A stretch of 64,000 nt of DNA, from positions 4,599,501-4,663,500 of the forward strand of contig NZ_CP125619.1 in the NCBI RefSeq assembly GCF_030053115.1, in the 5' to 3' direction. Within the stretch, counting starts at the first letter, position 1; each line of letters starts with the position of its first letter. Shown piece after piece: positions 16,530 to 26,267 of this stretch. Position numbers and translations under genes: made by a program. Source of the DNA: Pseudomonas svalbardensis. GTDB taxonomy: Bacteria; Pseudomonadota; Gammaproteobacteria; Pseudomonadales; Pseudomonadaceae. The notes beneath the pieces were generated by a model that saw only the letters and a list, made by a program, of their open reading frames with translations, searched no databases and had not been told where the DNA came from.

Positions 16530-16746
16530 TTACCAAGATATGAGGGGGGCGTTCGATAAGGGGATCTACGACTAGCCTAGACAGCCATGAAGAACGTAGA
16601 ACTGTTCGAGTACAAGCTTTCCTTAGCTGAACCGAAGTACCAGCGCTACAGCTACTAGAATGAAGACAGCCACGCGGCCAATATAAATTCTTTTGCTGCT
16701 CGTTTTGTCTTCCATCACTACGACTCACTGAAACTCAGGATAGATA

Positions 16747-17010
16747 ATGTCTTTTTATATGATCACCTACGGACTAACTCAAATTGATGAGTTGTACATT
16801 GGCAGAACCAACGAAGAGGCCGTTGCGAGTGCAAGAGGGCTCATTGATCAATGGCCCGAATACGCTGCCATGTCTGATGAAGAAATCATCGAGCTAGCAA
16901 AAGCTGATGAACTAGAGTTTGACCTTATTGAGATCCATGCCTCATGGCCAGGAGAAAATTTAGATTATCAGCAGCTAGTTAATATTTATGAGGCACAGCA
17001 AGGCGACTGA
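16747..17010 (+). CDS. Small acidic protein, unknown (immunity-like size)
   Basis: 87 residues, strongly acidic (Asp/Glu clusters such as MSDEEIIELAKADELEFDL), with no membrane segment. The composition resembles small immunity or antitoxin proteins, but no partner is evident: downstream lies an IS4 element inserted 34 bases after the stop. The local DNA is AT-richer than the core genes, suggesting transfer. A preceding ribosome binding site is poor. Confidence 0.5.
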   Translation: MSFYMITYGLTQIDELYIGRTNEEAVASARGLIDQWPEYAAMSDEEIIELAKADELEFDLIEIHASWPGENLDYQQLVNIYEAQQGD

Positions 17011-17043
17011 CTTTTTGACCAAATAGTACAAATAGGGCAGATC

Positions 17044-18559
17044 TGAATGGCACTTACTTAGCTGCTAACCACTTGAGCTGAAAGCAAAAAATGAAGAAGG
17101 GCTGGTCTTGGTCTACGGTGATAGTTGCGAACACACCCCGACGAACCAAGGACACAGCCCCAAATGAATCGTAGACGTGAAATTCTCCAGCATCAACAGC
17201 AACGTTTTCATCGACACGCTTCGGACTGTGATGCCTATGCGTTTTTCAATCTCCTCACGTCTCCCGAGCTCTTACAGCGCGTCGAGTCTGCACTGCCGGA
17301 ATATCGGGAGCGTCTGTTTCCGCCGACTGAAACGCTGTCCATGTTTCTGGCTCAAGCAATGAGTGCCGACCGTTCCTGCCAGAACGCCGTCAACGACTTG
17401 TCGATTAAACGGTCATGTGGCGGCATGAAGCCCAGTAGCACTCGCACGGGCGCCTACTGCAAAGCCAGAAAACGCCTACCTGTGGAAATGGTTTCTACGC
17501 TGGTCAGGCACACCGGTGCTTCGATAAGTGATAACGCACCCTCGTCGTGGCGCTGGATGGGACGGCCTGTACGGTTGGTGGACGGCACGACGGTCAGCAT
17601 GCCCGACACTGCGGCCAATCAGGGTGCCTATCCGCAGTCACGCGGCCAGAAAGTCGGTCTTGGTTTTCCCCTGTGTCGCGTGGTTGGCATCGTTTGCCTT
17701 TCCAGCGGCGCCGTCTTGGATGCCGCCCTTGGGCGCTTCCGAGGCAAAGGCGGCGATGAGCAAACGCTGCTCAGATCAATGCTCGACACGCTGAAAACAG
17801 GCGACATTTTATTGGGCGACGCTTACTACGCTACCTACTTCTTGCTGTGTGAGTTGCAACGAAGAGGTGTCGATGGCGTGTTCGAACAATACGGTGCTCG
17901 ACGGCGCAGCACGGACTTTCGCCTAGGGCAAAGTCTGGGTTCGGAAGATCACCTGATCGAATTGAAAAAGCCTGCAAGAAGACCGCCGTGGATGAGTCAA
18001 ACGCATTACGAACAGGCGCCTGAAAGACTGACAGTGCGAGAGCTGAAGGCGGGTGGAAAGACTTTGGTCACCACGTTGCATTGCCCGAAGCAGACACCCA
18101 AAACAGCTCTCAAATCGCTGTACAAGGGTCGATGGCATGTCGAGTTGGATCTGCGCAATCTCAAAGCTACGCTAGGACTTGGAAAGTTAAGCTGCAAAAC
18201 CCCAGGCATGGCAGTCAAGGAGTTATGGGTCTATCTGTTGGCACACAATCTGATCCGAATGCTCATGGCGCAATCGGCTCTGTTAGCGGATTGCTTGCCT
18301 CGCGAACTGAGCTTCAAACACAGCCTTCAGCTATGGCTGGCTTTGCGACAATATGGCAGCCCCGAAGACGAGGATGGCCTGTCGAATTTATTGATGTTGA
18401 TTGCTCAGAGGCGCGTCGGGAATCGGCCTGGTCGTATCGAGCCGCGAGCCATAAAACGAAGACCTCAAGCCTACCCCTTACTGACCAAACCGCGTCGGTC
18501 AGCAAGGGCAGATGTCAGGAAAAATGGGCACGCAAAACATGTTAAGTAAGTGCCATTCA
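17044..18559 (+). mobile_element. IS4-family insertion sequence (about 1516 bp)
   Basis: Perfect 17-bp terminal inverted repeats TGAATGGCACTTACTTA enclose one transposase gene. The flanking target duplication is GGGCAGATC (17035-17043 and 18560-18568); the next base is T on both sides, so it may be 9 or 10 bp. It lies between a small acidic gene and the HNH-like gene, disrupting neither. Confidence 0.95.
17164..18549 (+). CDS. IS4-family transposase
   Basis: 461 residues from ATG at 17164; an upstream in-frame start at 17125 is less likely. DDE residues are visible: LVDGTTVSMPDT (first Asp), ILLGDAYYATY (second Asp) and the IS4 signature Y-x2-R-x3-E-x6-K in YKGRWHVELDLRNLK. The C-terminus is basic. 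The intact frame and matching ends suggest the element could still be active. Confidence 0.95.
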   Translation: MNRRREILQHQQQRFHRHASDCDAYAFFNLLTSPELLQRVESALPEYRERLFPPTETLSMFLAQAMSADRSCQNAVNDLSIKRSCGGMKPSSTRTGAYCKARKRLPVEMVSTLVRHTGASISDNAPSSWRWMGRPVRLVDGTTVSMPDTAANQGAYPQSRGQKVGLGFPLCRVVGIVCLSSGAVLDAALGRFRGKGGDEQTLLRSMLDTLKTGDILLGDAYYATYFLLCELQRRGVDGVFEQYGARRRSTDFRLGQSLGSEDHLIELKKPARRPPWMSQTHYEQAPERLTVRELKAGGKTLVTTLHCPKQTPKTALKSLYKGRWHVELDLRNLKATLGLGKLSCKTPGMAVKELWVYLLAHNLIRMLMAQSALLADCLPRELSFKHSLQLWLALRQYGSPEDEDGLSNLLMLIAQRRVGNRPGRIEPRAIKRRPQAYPLLTKPRRSARADVRKNGHAKHVK

Positions 18560-18828
18560 GGGCAGATCTTTTTTGTAGATTTCCCGTTCTGACCAGTCTC
18601 ATCGAATCATCACCGATAGTATTGGGTCGCTCTCTGCCGGCCATGGTTACTAAGCATGATGGTCAAATCTGATGCAAATGGCTGGTCAGGACGAATGCAA
18701 ACGGGTGGGAAGCACACCCCCAAACCGCATCGGGCAGCCTATTGGGTGCGGAAAAGCAACACAGCTCGGTGGGGGCGTATCTACGTTTCTGCCAAAATGG
18801 CGGTACTTAGCATAGGAGCGCTTCCGAC

Positions 18829-19845
18829 ATGTCTTTTTCGAACGCCCATCAAGCGGCAATGAAACAGCAGAGCAAAAAAGGCCGTTGCTTACACTTCAAG
18901 GATGGCACTCGGTGTAATGAAATAATCGCTGCGCACTCCATTCAGAAGCAAGGTCAACTGAGGTTGATTGCGGAGTCTGGGCACGTCTACCGGCTAAATT
19001 CGGACATTTCAACCCTCAAGGAATCTGGAGGGATACCGCTCCCCAAAAAAATAGGCGTGAACCGGGCATCTACCTTTGTGGGTATGTGCAAGCATCACGA
19101 CAACAAGCTGTTTGAACCCATTGATAATAAACTGTTGTCATATGACCACGAGCAGGTCGCGCTCTATGCGTATCGAAGCATTTGCCGTGAGTATTTCGTC
19201 AAAGAGAATGCAGTAACCACTCTGGGCGAAATGAGGAGTTACCCGGGGTTGAGTTCTGCTCAGCAGCAGTTTCTTCAAGATGGTGTCGATGGTCACCTAC
19301 TCGGCTTCGAGCGCCTCAGGCGGCACAAAGATATATATGATGCGTCGCTCGCACACCGCGATTTCGCGGGGTTTAAGTTCACGATTTTTGGATCGACCTC
19401 ACGCTGCTCTCTTCAAGCCTCCGGGCTCATTTTTCCCGACTTCGACTTCAAGGGTCGCCCTTTGCAACACCTTGGCCTGCGCACCAACCAGATGGATCTT
19501 CTTACATTCTTTACTGCCCCCACTGAATGCGGTTGGGCGCTCGTACTTGCATGGCATGAATCCAGTGACGAAAGCTGCCTTAGACTCATGCAATCGTTAG
19601 TAGAAGAAGTGCGTCAAGGGTTAAAGCTCGAAGACATGCTGCTGCGTTTTTCTCTGGCCTGCTGTGAAAATCATGCCATCCGGATGTCCTGGTGGGACGA
19701 GTTGCCCGAACCGGCGAAGAAGCAGGCCACAGACATGATGGCAGTCATGGCAGACCCTACAGTCGCTGTTACTGCCGATTACCTAACCGGGGGATGCGAA
19801 GGATTAGCAGATTGGTCATTCGATAGAATTCAGGTTGCGTGCTAG
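18829..19845 (+). CDS. HNH-like zinc/nuclease-type protein
   Basis: 338 residues. The N-terminal 120 residues hold CLHFKDGTRCNEIIAAHSIQ and later FVGMCKHHDNKLFEPID. The C-x8-C, AHSI and C-x-H-H-D elements are spaced like a treble-clef HNH domain with an Ala-His pair. The other 220 residues are helical and unrecognised, possibly a sensor or binding domain. HNH proteins in islands are often restriction-type effectors (inference). ATG at 18829 follows AGGAGCG by a few bases. Monocistronic, just after the IS4 element. Confidence 0.6.
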   Translation: MSFSNAHQAAMKQQSKKGRCLHFKDGTRCNEIIAAHSIQKQGQLRLIAESGHVYRLNSDISTLKESGGIPLPKKIGVNRASTFVGMCKHHDNKLFEPIDNKLLSYDHEQVALYAYRSICREYFVKENAVTTLGEMRSYPGLSSAQQQFLQDGVDGHLLGFERLRRHKDIYDASLAHRDFAGFKFTIFGSTSRCSLQASGLIFPDFDFKGRPLQHLGLRTNQMDLLTFFTAPTECGWALVLAWHESSDESCLRLMQSLVEEVRQGLKLEDMLLRFSLACCENHAIRMSWWDELPEPAKKQATDMMAVMADPTVAVTADYLTGGCEGLADWSFDRIQVAC

Positions 19846-20050
19846 CCGCCCGCTGACTCCCCGCCGGCACCCAATATCCGCACTAACTACACGTTAGGTT
19901 GGCCGATTCCCCATGAGCCGCCAACCTTCGCCGTATGACAGCGCCCCTCTTGCCCAGCAGGCGGCGCGAGTCCGAATCCGCATCTGAAACAAACAAAATG
20001 GATAGTCATGCTAGCCTGTTGACCACTGCCAAAACCAATGGAAAGCAGCG

Positions 20051-20242
20051 ATGTCTCGAGAATGGTACGTAGCTGGCCGGGCTTATCAAAAGGCTCGTGA
20101 CCCTGAGAGCCTGCTGATTGAGGAGCGCGCCAAAGCCCATGCTGAGGCCGGCTACCCGTTGCCAGAACTGGACTCTGCAATGAACGCCGAGGACATCTTA
20201 CGGGAGGCTAAGCGAGCTGCTGGAAAAGGTGAGCCTGAATAG
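20051..20242 (+). CDS. Small charged protein, unknown
   Basis: 63 residues, helical and charged (REWYVAGRAYQKARDPESLL, then DSAMNAEDILREAKRAAGKG). GGAAAGCAG lies just upstream of the ATG. No family recognised. Preceding 19846-20050 holds no gene I can support. Confidence 0.45.
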   Translation: MSREWYVAGRAYQKARDPESLLIEERAKAHAEAGYPLPELDSAMNAEDILREAKRAAGKGEPE

Positions 20243-20319
20243 CCGACAGGACTCGACGGTGTCCGTACTTTCCATCCACTCATACTGCTACGCTCTCCTT
20301 CTTCCATGGAGGATTCGCG

Positions 20320-20433
20320 ATGCAAACTCTGATCTGCTCCCTTGGAGGCAACGTGCGCGGTGCGCTGGACACGATCAGAACAAATGAAGAGTTCATCAAC
20401 TTGACCCTCGCGGTGTTGATGGCGCCGGAGTAA
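20320..20433 (+). CDS. Candidate micro-ORF, 37 codons
   Basis: ATG preceded by GGAGG at a suitable distance (20309-20313). It encodes a short peptide beginning MQTLICSLGGNVRGAL. It lies alone in the 370-bp gap upstream of vgrG and could be a leader or a chance frame. The rest of 20243-20611 shows nothing else I can support. Confidence 0.25.
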   Translation: MQTLICSLGGNVRGALDTIRTNEEFINLTLAVLMAPE

Positions 20434-20629
20434 TTCATCCATATGTCGAAAGAAGCCTGTTGGGTAGTCACGGTCGAACAGGTTTCCACATCGAGATTAT
20501 CGTTAACCTTGTAGAAACTGAGCAGATCGAGTTGCACTGACTCCCTGCACCAATTTTTACATTGAGGTTGTAAAGCAAATCCAGCACCATCCTTCATTCC
20601 TGAATCGTTCAATGGATGGAACTCAAGGC

Positions 20630-22873
20630 ATGCTGGACGCAAACGCAACTCATATTTCCCTCAAGTTGGAGGGCATATCCGTTGACCTTCAGGTACTCAG
20701 CTTTGTCGGTCGCGAAGCCCTCAATCAGCCGTTCTGTTTCGACATTGAACTGGTCAGCGCCCGCCCCGATCTGAAGCTCGAACAGCTGTTGCACAAGACC
20801 GGCTGCCTGACCTTCGGCGCCACCGGCAAAGGCATCATCCACGGTCTGGTGTATCGCATCGAACAAGGCGATTCCGGCAAGAGCCTGACCCGCTACAGCA
20901 TCAGTCTGGTGCCGCAACTAGCCTACCTGCGGCACAACCATAACCAGCAGATCTTCCAGCACCTCAGCGTGCCGAAGATCATCGCCCAGGTGCTTGAGGC
21001 CCGGGGCATTCTGGCCGACGCCTACAGCTTCCAGCTCGGCGCGATCTACCCCGAGCGCGTGTACTGCGTGCAGTACGACGAATCCGACCTGCACTTCATC
21101 CAGCGCCTGTGCGAAGAAGAAGGCATTCACTTCCACTTCCAGCACAGCACCAGTGGCCACAAACTGGTGTTCGGCGATGATCAGACGGTGTTCCGCAAAC
21201 TCGCGCCCGTGAGCTACCAGCAGGATTCAGGCATGGCCGCCGAAAAACCGGTGATCAAGCGCTTCAACCTGCGCCTGGAAACCCGCACCACCCGCGTCAG
21301 CCGCCGCGACTACGACTTCGAAAAACCGCGCCTGCTGCCTGAAAGTGCAGCCAAGACCGCGTTCGCTCCAGACTTGGAAGACTACGACTATCCTGGCCGC
21401 TTCACCGACCGCGCGCGCGGCAAGCAACTGGCGACCCGCGCCCTCGAACGCCACCGTAGCGATTACCAATTGGCTGAAGGCAAAGGTGATGAACCAACCC
21501 TGCTCAGCGGGCACTTCCTGGCCCTCAGTGAACACCCGCGTGCCGAATGGAATGACCTTTGGTTGCTGCTGGAGGTGATCCACGAAGGCAAACAGCCGCA
21601 GGTGCTGGGTGAGAACATCACCAGCGACGTCACTCACAACAAAGACGACTTCCACCAGGGCTACCGCAACCGCTTCCTCGCCACCCCGTGGGACGCGCCA
21701 TACCGCCCTGCGCTCGAACATCCGAAACCCAAGGCCCTGGGCAGTCAGACTGCCATCGTCACCGGCCCGCCGGGCGAAGAGATCCACTGCGACCAATACG
21801 GTCGGGTCAAAGTCCAGTTTTTCTGGGATCGCGACGGCCAGTCCGACGATAACACCAGTTGCTGGCTGCGCGTGGCCACTGGCTGGGCCGGAAGGGCCTA
21901 CGGCGGCATCGCCATCCCGCGCGTGGGTATGGAAGTGCTCGTGAGCTTCCTCGAAGGCGACCCCGACCAACCGCTGATCACCGGTTGCCTGTACCACAAG
22001 GAAAACGTCGTCCCCTACGACCTGCCGGCGAACAAAACCCGCAGCACCTTCAAAACCCTGAGTTCACCGGGCGGCAAGGGCTACAACGAGTTTCGCATCG
22101 AAGACAAAAAAGGCGCGGAACAGATCTACCTGCACGCCCAGCGCGACTGGGACGAAAACATCGAGCACGACCAGAAAATTCGTGTCGGCAATGAACGGCA
22201 TGACACGGTCGAAGCCAATGTATTCAGCGAGTTCAAGGTGGAAGAGCATCGCCTCACCCACCTTGACCGCAAGACCGAAGTGCGGGCGGATGATCACCTC
22301 ACTGTCGCCGTGACTCAGCATCTGAAGGTCGGGGCGGCGCAGTTTGTCGAGGCGGGGCAAGAGATTCACTACCACGCTGGCGACAAGGTCGTGCTTGAAG
22401 GTGGCATGGAGCTGACGGCCAAAGCTGGCGGTAGCTTTGTGAAGATTGATGCCGGGGGCGTGACCATCAGCGGTGCGGAGGTCAAGACCAACTCGGGCGG
22501 TTCGCCTGGAGTTGGTACGGGCATTCGGATATTGGGGCCTCTTTTGCCTGGTCTAGCTGATAAGGACAAGTTCGGGAAACTGCTCGAAAATGCCCCACGC
22601 AGTCACAAAGCACGGTACCTGCTTCAGGACGAAAAAACAGGCGAACCATTAGTAGGAAGCCCTTACACATTGAAGCTGGCCGACGGCACGCGTATTGCCG
22701 GTTACACCAACGAAGAAGGAAAGACCTTTCTGGCCCATAGCACCGACCCGACCGAAGTGGAGCTGTTGACGCCAATTCGTAAGCCGGAGCCTGAAGAGCC
22801 ATTGATCAGGGCGGGTGAAAGTGCTCCAAAGGAAATGACCCTGGACTTCAAAAACGCCAACTCGGAGGGCTGA
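20630..22873 (+). CDS. vgrG: Type VI secretion tip protein VgrG
   Basis: 747 residues from the ATG at 20630 (an in-frame ATG at 20612 lacks a good ribosome binding site). The gp27-like N-terminal region includes LVYRIEQGD and VQYDESDLHFIQRLCEEEG. The gp5-like OB region has PGEEIHCDQYGRVKVQFFWD and SCWLRVATGWAGRAYGG. Beta-helix repeats with KKGAEQIYLHAQRDWDENI follow. An 80-residue C-terminal extension (about 665-747) has an Ig/transthyretin-like pattern (YLLQDEKTGEPLVGSPYTL) that probably docks cargo. No other T6SS structural genes are present, so this is an orphan tip locus. It is 3 bases upstream of the effector gene. High-GC, host-like codon use. Confidence 0.95.
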   Translation: MLDANATHISLKLEGISVDLQVLSFVGREALNQPFCFDIELVSARPDLKLEQLLHKTGCLTFGATGKGIIHGLVYRIEQGDSGKSLTRYSISLVPQLAYLRHNHNQQIFQHLSVPKIIAQVLEARGILADAYSFQLGAIYPERVYCVQYDESDLHFIQRLCEEEGIHFHFQHSTSGHKLVFGDDQTVFRKLAPVSYQQDSGMAAEKPVIKRFNLRLETRTTRVSRRDYDFEKPRLLPESAAKTAFAPDLEDYDYPGRFTDRARGKQLATRALERHRSDYQLAEGKGDEPTLLSGHFLALSEHPRAEWNDLWLLLEVIHEGKQPQVLGENITSDVTHNKDDFHQGYRNRFLATPWDAPYRPALEHPKPKALGSQTAIVTGPPGEEIHCDQYGRVKVQFFWDRDGQSDDNTSCWLRVATGWAGRAYGGIAIPRVGMEVLVSFLEGDPDQPLITGCLYHKENVVPYDLPANKTRSTFKTLSSPGGKGYNEFRIEDKKGAEQIYLHAQRDWDENIEHDQKIRVGNERHDTVEANVFSEFKVEEHRLTHLDRKTEVRADDHLTVAVTQHLKVGAAQFVEAGQEIHYHAGDKVVLEGGMELTAKAGGSFVKIDAGGVTISGAEVKTNSGGSPGVGTGIRILGPLLPGLADKDKFGKLLENAPRSHKARYLLQDEKTGEPLVGSPYTLKLADGTRIAGYTNEEGKTFLAHSTDPTEVELLTPIRKPEPEEPLIRAGESAPKEMTLDFKNANSEG

Positions 22874-22876
22874 TAC

Positions 22877-24166
22877 ATGGCAGTCATGCAACCACCTCAA
22901 ACGCCCCAGGGCTGTACTAACACCAGCATTGAAGGCACGATCAAACAGGCTCCACTGCCCAACCCGGACAACAAGCCTTACCTGATGGAAAAAGCGAATT
23001 ACGCTTCGCGGTTTCCGAAGTTGTCTATCAAGAAAGCAAAGGACGGTGGTGTCACAGCTCTGGAGCTCAAACAACTTGTCATGAGTGGGTTGATCCGAGC
23101 AGACGAATATCGCTGGAATTTTCTCTGGGACTATAAAGCGGAAGTCTGCTTTGACATGGCATCCCTTCCACCCAAACCATTTCTCAGCTCCTCGTGGTTC
23201 GGCGAAGATGAGAAACCCGATCCATTGCGACGCCATACTTTATTTCCGTTTCCCAAAGGTTCGGTCAAAGGCTTACTGCGACGCCCGGACGTCATCATCG
23301 TAAAGAATCGGAGTATTCGCTGGCCGGGACAGGCCGGCCCTGATCATCAAGGTATTGCTCACCCGAATAATCTAGAACGTTTAGTGGAAGTGAAATTTCC
23401 AGGGGACGTGCTTGGAATGGCTCAGAGAGAGGCCTACTTAGACATCGCAGGAGGGCCGAACCGGTTCTCTGTTTTGGAAATTAGCGACTGCCGCGATGAT
23501 GGTGATCGCGAACGAGATCGCCAGTACAACAGAGAGCACAAGCCAACCGGAGAATTTAATCCTCTACAATGGCCGGTGTTATTACCTCCCCGAAATCCTG
23601 ATGAACCGCCAAGACCCGCGCCTCTTCCAGTCCCTGCGTATGGCCCAGCACCTACGTCCAGGCCTGCCCATGTTGAAAGCTGGACTCAACAAGTCCAAGA
23701 GGCTGTAGATGGCCTTCTGGAACAAGGAGCTCAAGGTATTCGGAAGCTCTCTCAGGAAGTACAACAACATCTCGAAGACGCCGCAACATGGCTTGGAGTC
23801 AAAGGTGAATGGGTGCGACGCGAATCGCAAAAAGCTTGGGAGTGGGTCAGCGAGACAGGGGCTCAGGTCATTCGCTGGACAGATGAGCAATTGAGAGCTA
23901 TCTGGAAAGAAGTCCAACGCTATACAGACATAACTCTCGATATGCTTCGGCAGATCGATTGGGTACAGGTTTTGATCGACTTGGGGATCGCTGTAGCCAC
24001 GGTAGTAATCGCGTTTGCCATTGGAGCCGCCTTTGTAGCAGCGGGTATTCCAGCAACCATTGTTGCCGGCTTATTGGTTATTGTGCGCCTGGCTCAGCTT
24101 TCATGGGCCTTGTTAGCCAGCATTTTGGGTGGTGCCGCCGTTACTGCAGCAGTTGCTGCCGGATAG
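22877..24166 (+). CDS. T6SS effector, VRR-NUC/PD-(D/E)xK-like nuclease with membrane helices
   Basis: 429 residues directly after vgrG. Residues 130-200 contain LLRRPDVIIVK and LERLVEVKFPGDVLGMAQ: Pro-Asp, then Glu-x-Lys, then Gln, the order of VRR-NUC-type nucleases. A proline-rich linker (about 235-260) leads to an amphipathic helical region with repeated Trp. Two hydrophobic helices lie near the C-terminus (about 373-425, GIAVATVVIAFAIGAAFVAA, then a second), which may aid inner-membrane passage. There is no N-terminal PAAR repeat. Being between vgrG and an immunity-family gene makes an antibacterial DNase effector likely. AT-richer than vgrG, as is usual for exchanged cargo. Confidence 0.8.
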   Translation: MAVMQPPQTPQGCTNTSIEGTIKQAPLPNPDNKPYLMEKANYASRFPKLSIKKAKDGGVTALELKQLVMSGLIRADEYRWNFLWDYKAEVCFDMASLPPKPFLSSSWFGEDEKPDPLRRHTLFPFPKGSVKGLLRRPDVIIVKNRSIRWPGQAGPDHQGIAHPNNLERLVEVKFPGDVLGMAQREAYLDIAGGPNRFSVLEISDCRDDGDRERDRQYNREHKPTGEFNPLQWPVLLPPRNPDEPPRPAPLPVPAYGPAPTSRPAHVESWTQQVQEAVDGLLEQGAQGIRKLSQEVQQHLEDAATWLGVKGEWVRRESQKAWEWVSETGAQVIRWTDEQLRAIWKEVQRYTDITLDMLRQIDWVQVLIDLGIAVATVVIAFAIGAAFVAAGIPATIVAGLLVIVRLAQLSWALLASILGGAAVTAAVAAG

Positions 24167-24177
24167 AAGAGACGACT

Positions 24178-25302
24178 ATGAATTCGTTGGAAAAATTGAC
24201 TCACCAAGCCCCAAATTTAGCCTTTGAATTGCCGGATAACACACCAGTCGTAAGGCTTGGACTGATCGCTACTGTGTATTTCAAAGAAGGCTATTTGCTT
24301 GAAAACAAGAAAAAAGTCATGGAGTGCTTCGACCGTTTCAAGGAAGAGTTCGGCCAACACCTGAAAGGGCAATTTGATGGTCGCTATAAGAAACTGACAA
24401 ACGAAAGTTTCAAAAAAACGACTATGAAGATTCTTGGAACTGATTCGAACGAACAATATGAGTGGCACATCAGTAGCGCTCCGACCGCAAGTGAGGCCGC
24501 TGAATACAGCCTTTCAGCATTGAACTCTTTTGAAGTCCATGGCGACCAGAAGCGCTCGTATTTGAAGATCACTTTGCCTTGGGCTTTGCTGCAGGAAGCT
24601 GACGGTGCCGCTCGATATCAGAACTGGCTGGTTTACCTTTGTAACCAGGTTAGGGCTGAACATGGTTATGGCGGCCTGTCCAGCGTTCTACCCTATGACT
24701 TCGATAGCTACATGCCTATGGAATTTCAGCTTGCTCAGCAGTTCTCCGGACTTGAAGTAGATTCTATGGTACACAACTTTAAGCGAGAACTACTTGATCA
24801 CATTAAGGGGGTGAACTGGTACACCGTTCTTGGAAAGCAGTTTGTGGAGCGGCTCGGGGGCGAAGACCGACTACGTCATGCTTTTGGTGGGCGTGGCGAT
24901 GTAGAAGTATTGAGATACGAGAACGGACTGATCATCCGTGCGGGTGACCTCCCCCAGTTGGGCGCAGAAAATGAACAGCTTCCCTCTGCCTATGTGGCGG
25001 TCAATCGAGTCGTAAAATCGTTGCGCATCCCTAATCCAGATCAACTGCACACCTACTCCCCTTATGGAAACTGCTTCGAAGAAGGCAGCACAGCCCGCTG
25101 GTACGCTCGCTTCGACCAAGAAGATAGTCAATCAAAAGCTCCCGCACGCCTTGAGGCCGGTCAGCCATGCAGCGTGGCAGGTTACTGGTTCAGTCCAGCT
25201 CAATCCGACTCCCGACGTTATTTCACTCAGGGAGAAATCCTGCCGAGTTTCAGCGGCTCAAGCTGGGGCGATACGCTTTGGTATTGGTCGGGTGAGAAGT
25301 AA
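24178..25302 (+). CDS. T6SS immunity-family protein (DUF3396-like)
   Basis: 374 residues from ATG at 24178, 11 bases after the effector stop and preceded by GAAGAGA; the frame is open further upstream but that part lies inside the effector gene. Features recalled from the DUF3396/type VI immunity family: VRLGLIATVYFKEGY near the N-terminus, a central YDFDSYMPMEFQLAQQF, and VNWYTVLGKQFVERLGG. No signal peptide is seen, so a cytoplasmic protector of the producer is expected, consistent with a nuclease effector. Confidence 0.8.
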   Translation: MNSLEKLTHQAPNLAFELPDNTPVVRLGLIATVYFKEGYLLENKKKVMECFDRFKEEFGQHLKGQFDGRYKKLTNESFKKTTMKILGTDSNEQYEWHISSAPTASEAAEYSLSALNSFEVHGDQKRSYLKITLPWALLQEADGAARYQNWLVYLCNQVRAEHGYGGLSSVLPYDFDSYMPMEFQLAQQFSGLEVDSMVHNFKRELLDHIKGVNWYTVLGKQFVERLGGEDRLRHAFGGRGDVEVLRYENGLIIRAGDLPQLGAENEQLPSAYVAVNRVVKSLRIPNPDQLHTYSPYGNCFEEGSTARWYARFDQEDSQSKAPARLEAGQPCSVAGYWFSPAQSDSRRYFTQGEILPSFSGSSWGDTLWYWSGEK

Positions 25303-25572
25303 CACTATGGCGGTTGCCGGTCAGAGGTCACTTCCGAAGGCTGGCAACGCGTCGCCATACCCGCTAGCGAATTTCTAACGGCCTAGTACGTTGAAATGCA
25401 TCCGAGTCAAAGCAGCAAGAGGTTGATCGGGGCGACGCGTTTGCCCAAGCTCCATGGCTGTATGCACGCAGAACAGATGTCTAACCCTCGGGATGACTTG
25501 TACTCCATATGTAAGAAATTCAGAGGCAACACCCAGGCTCACGCTCAAAACCGACCTAGATAAGCGTTAGCA

Positions 25573-25596
25573 AAAAGGGCGCATAAACGCCCTTTT
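25573..25596. terminator. Bidirectional-type rho-independent terminator
   Basis: AAAAGGGCG, a 6-base loop, then CGCCCTTTT. It follows the minus-strand mvaU-like gene by 15 bases and also faces the immunity gene, so it can serve both. The region 25303-25572 before it holds no supported gene. Confidence 0.85.
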
Positions 25597-25611
25597 GTAC
25601 TCAAACCGAAT

Positions 25612-25977
25612 TCACTTGGTCAGCCAAGACTCGACCGTGTCCGCACCAAATTGTGCTTTCCACTCTTTCAACGTTTTATGGTTGCCGCCTTTGGTTTCTA
25701 CAACTTCGCCAGATTCTGGATTCTTGTAGACCTTCACCTGGCGTGGCTTGCGAGTGGTGCTCTTCGACTCAGCAGCGGGTGCGCGACGACCTGCCTTTGG
25801 ATCAAGTAGGTTGACGATGTCTTTTAAGCTGAAGCCGTACTTCGCCAATAAGGCATGGAGCTTTGTTTCGAATTCGATTTCAGCCTTCAAGCCCGCGTCA
25901 CCTTTCAGGGCTTCGAGTGCTTCAAGCTGTTCAGCTAGGTGTTTTTCGAGCTGGCGGAACTCTGCGAGCTTGGACAT
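25612..25977 (-). CDS. mvaU: MvaT/MvaU-family H-NS-like DNA-binding protein
   Basis: 121 residues from MSKLAEF, the usual start in this family (the frame extends 14 codons upstream without support). The N-terminal coiled-coil oligomerisation region is residues 1-60 (FRQLEKHLAEQLEALEALK, LLAKYGFSLKDIVNLLDP). A basic linker follows, then the C-terminal binding domain VKVYKNPESGEVVETKGGNH, with the GGNHKTLKEWK signature. It resembles MvaU/TurB more than MvaT. These proteins silence AT-rich foreign DNA in Pseudomonas. I cannot tell whether this is the chromosomal mvaU or an extra paralogue. Confidence 0.85.
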   Translation of the reverse strand: MSKLAEFRQLEKHLAEQLEALEALKGDAGLKAEIEFETKLHALLAKYGFSLKDIVNLLDPKAGRRAPAAESKSTTRKPRQVKVYKNPESGEVVETKGGNHKTLKEWKAQFGADTVESWLTK

Positions 25978-26267
25978 GGGAAATCTCTCCGTGATTGTTA
26001 TTCTAACGTTACACCACAAACTCCGATTTGCATGAAGTAAGTGCGGTTATTTTGCTCATTAGGTCGTATCCGTTGCGGGGTTCACACTTGAGCGAACATC
26101 CGTAAATAGACATTTGGCGACCAGGAAAGGTTCGTAATATCGAAAGGGAACATTGGTGTGATGCGCAGCATCTGAATCTGGTTTGCGGAACGGAGTTGCC
26201 AACGGAGGTGTCGTTTGTATTAGACACCTTTGTGTCGAAATCCCGTTCAGCTAGAGAGGAAGTTTTC

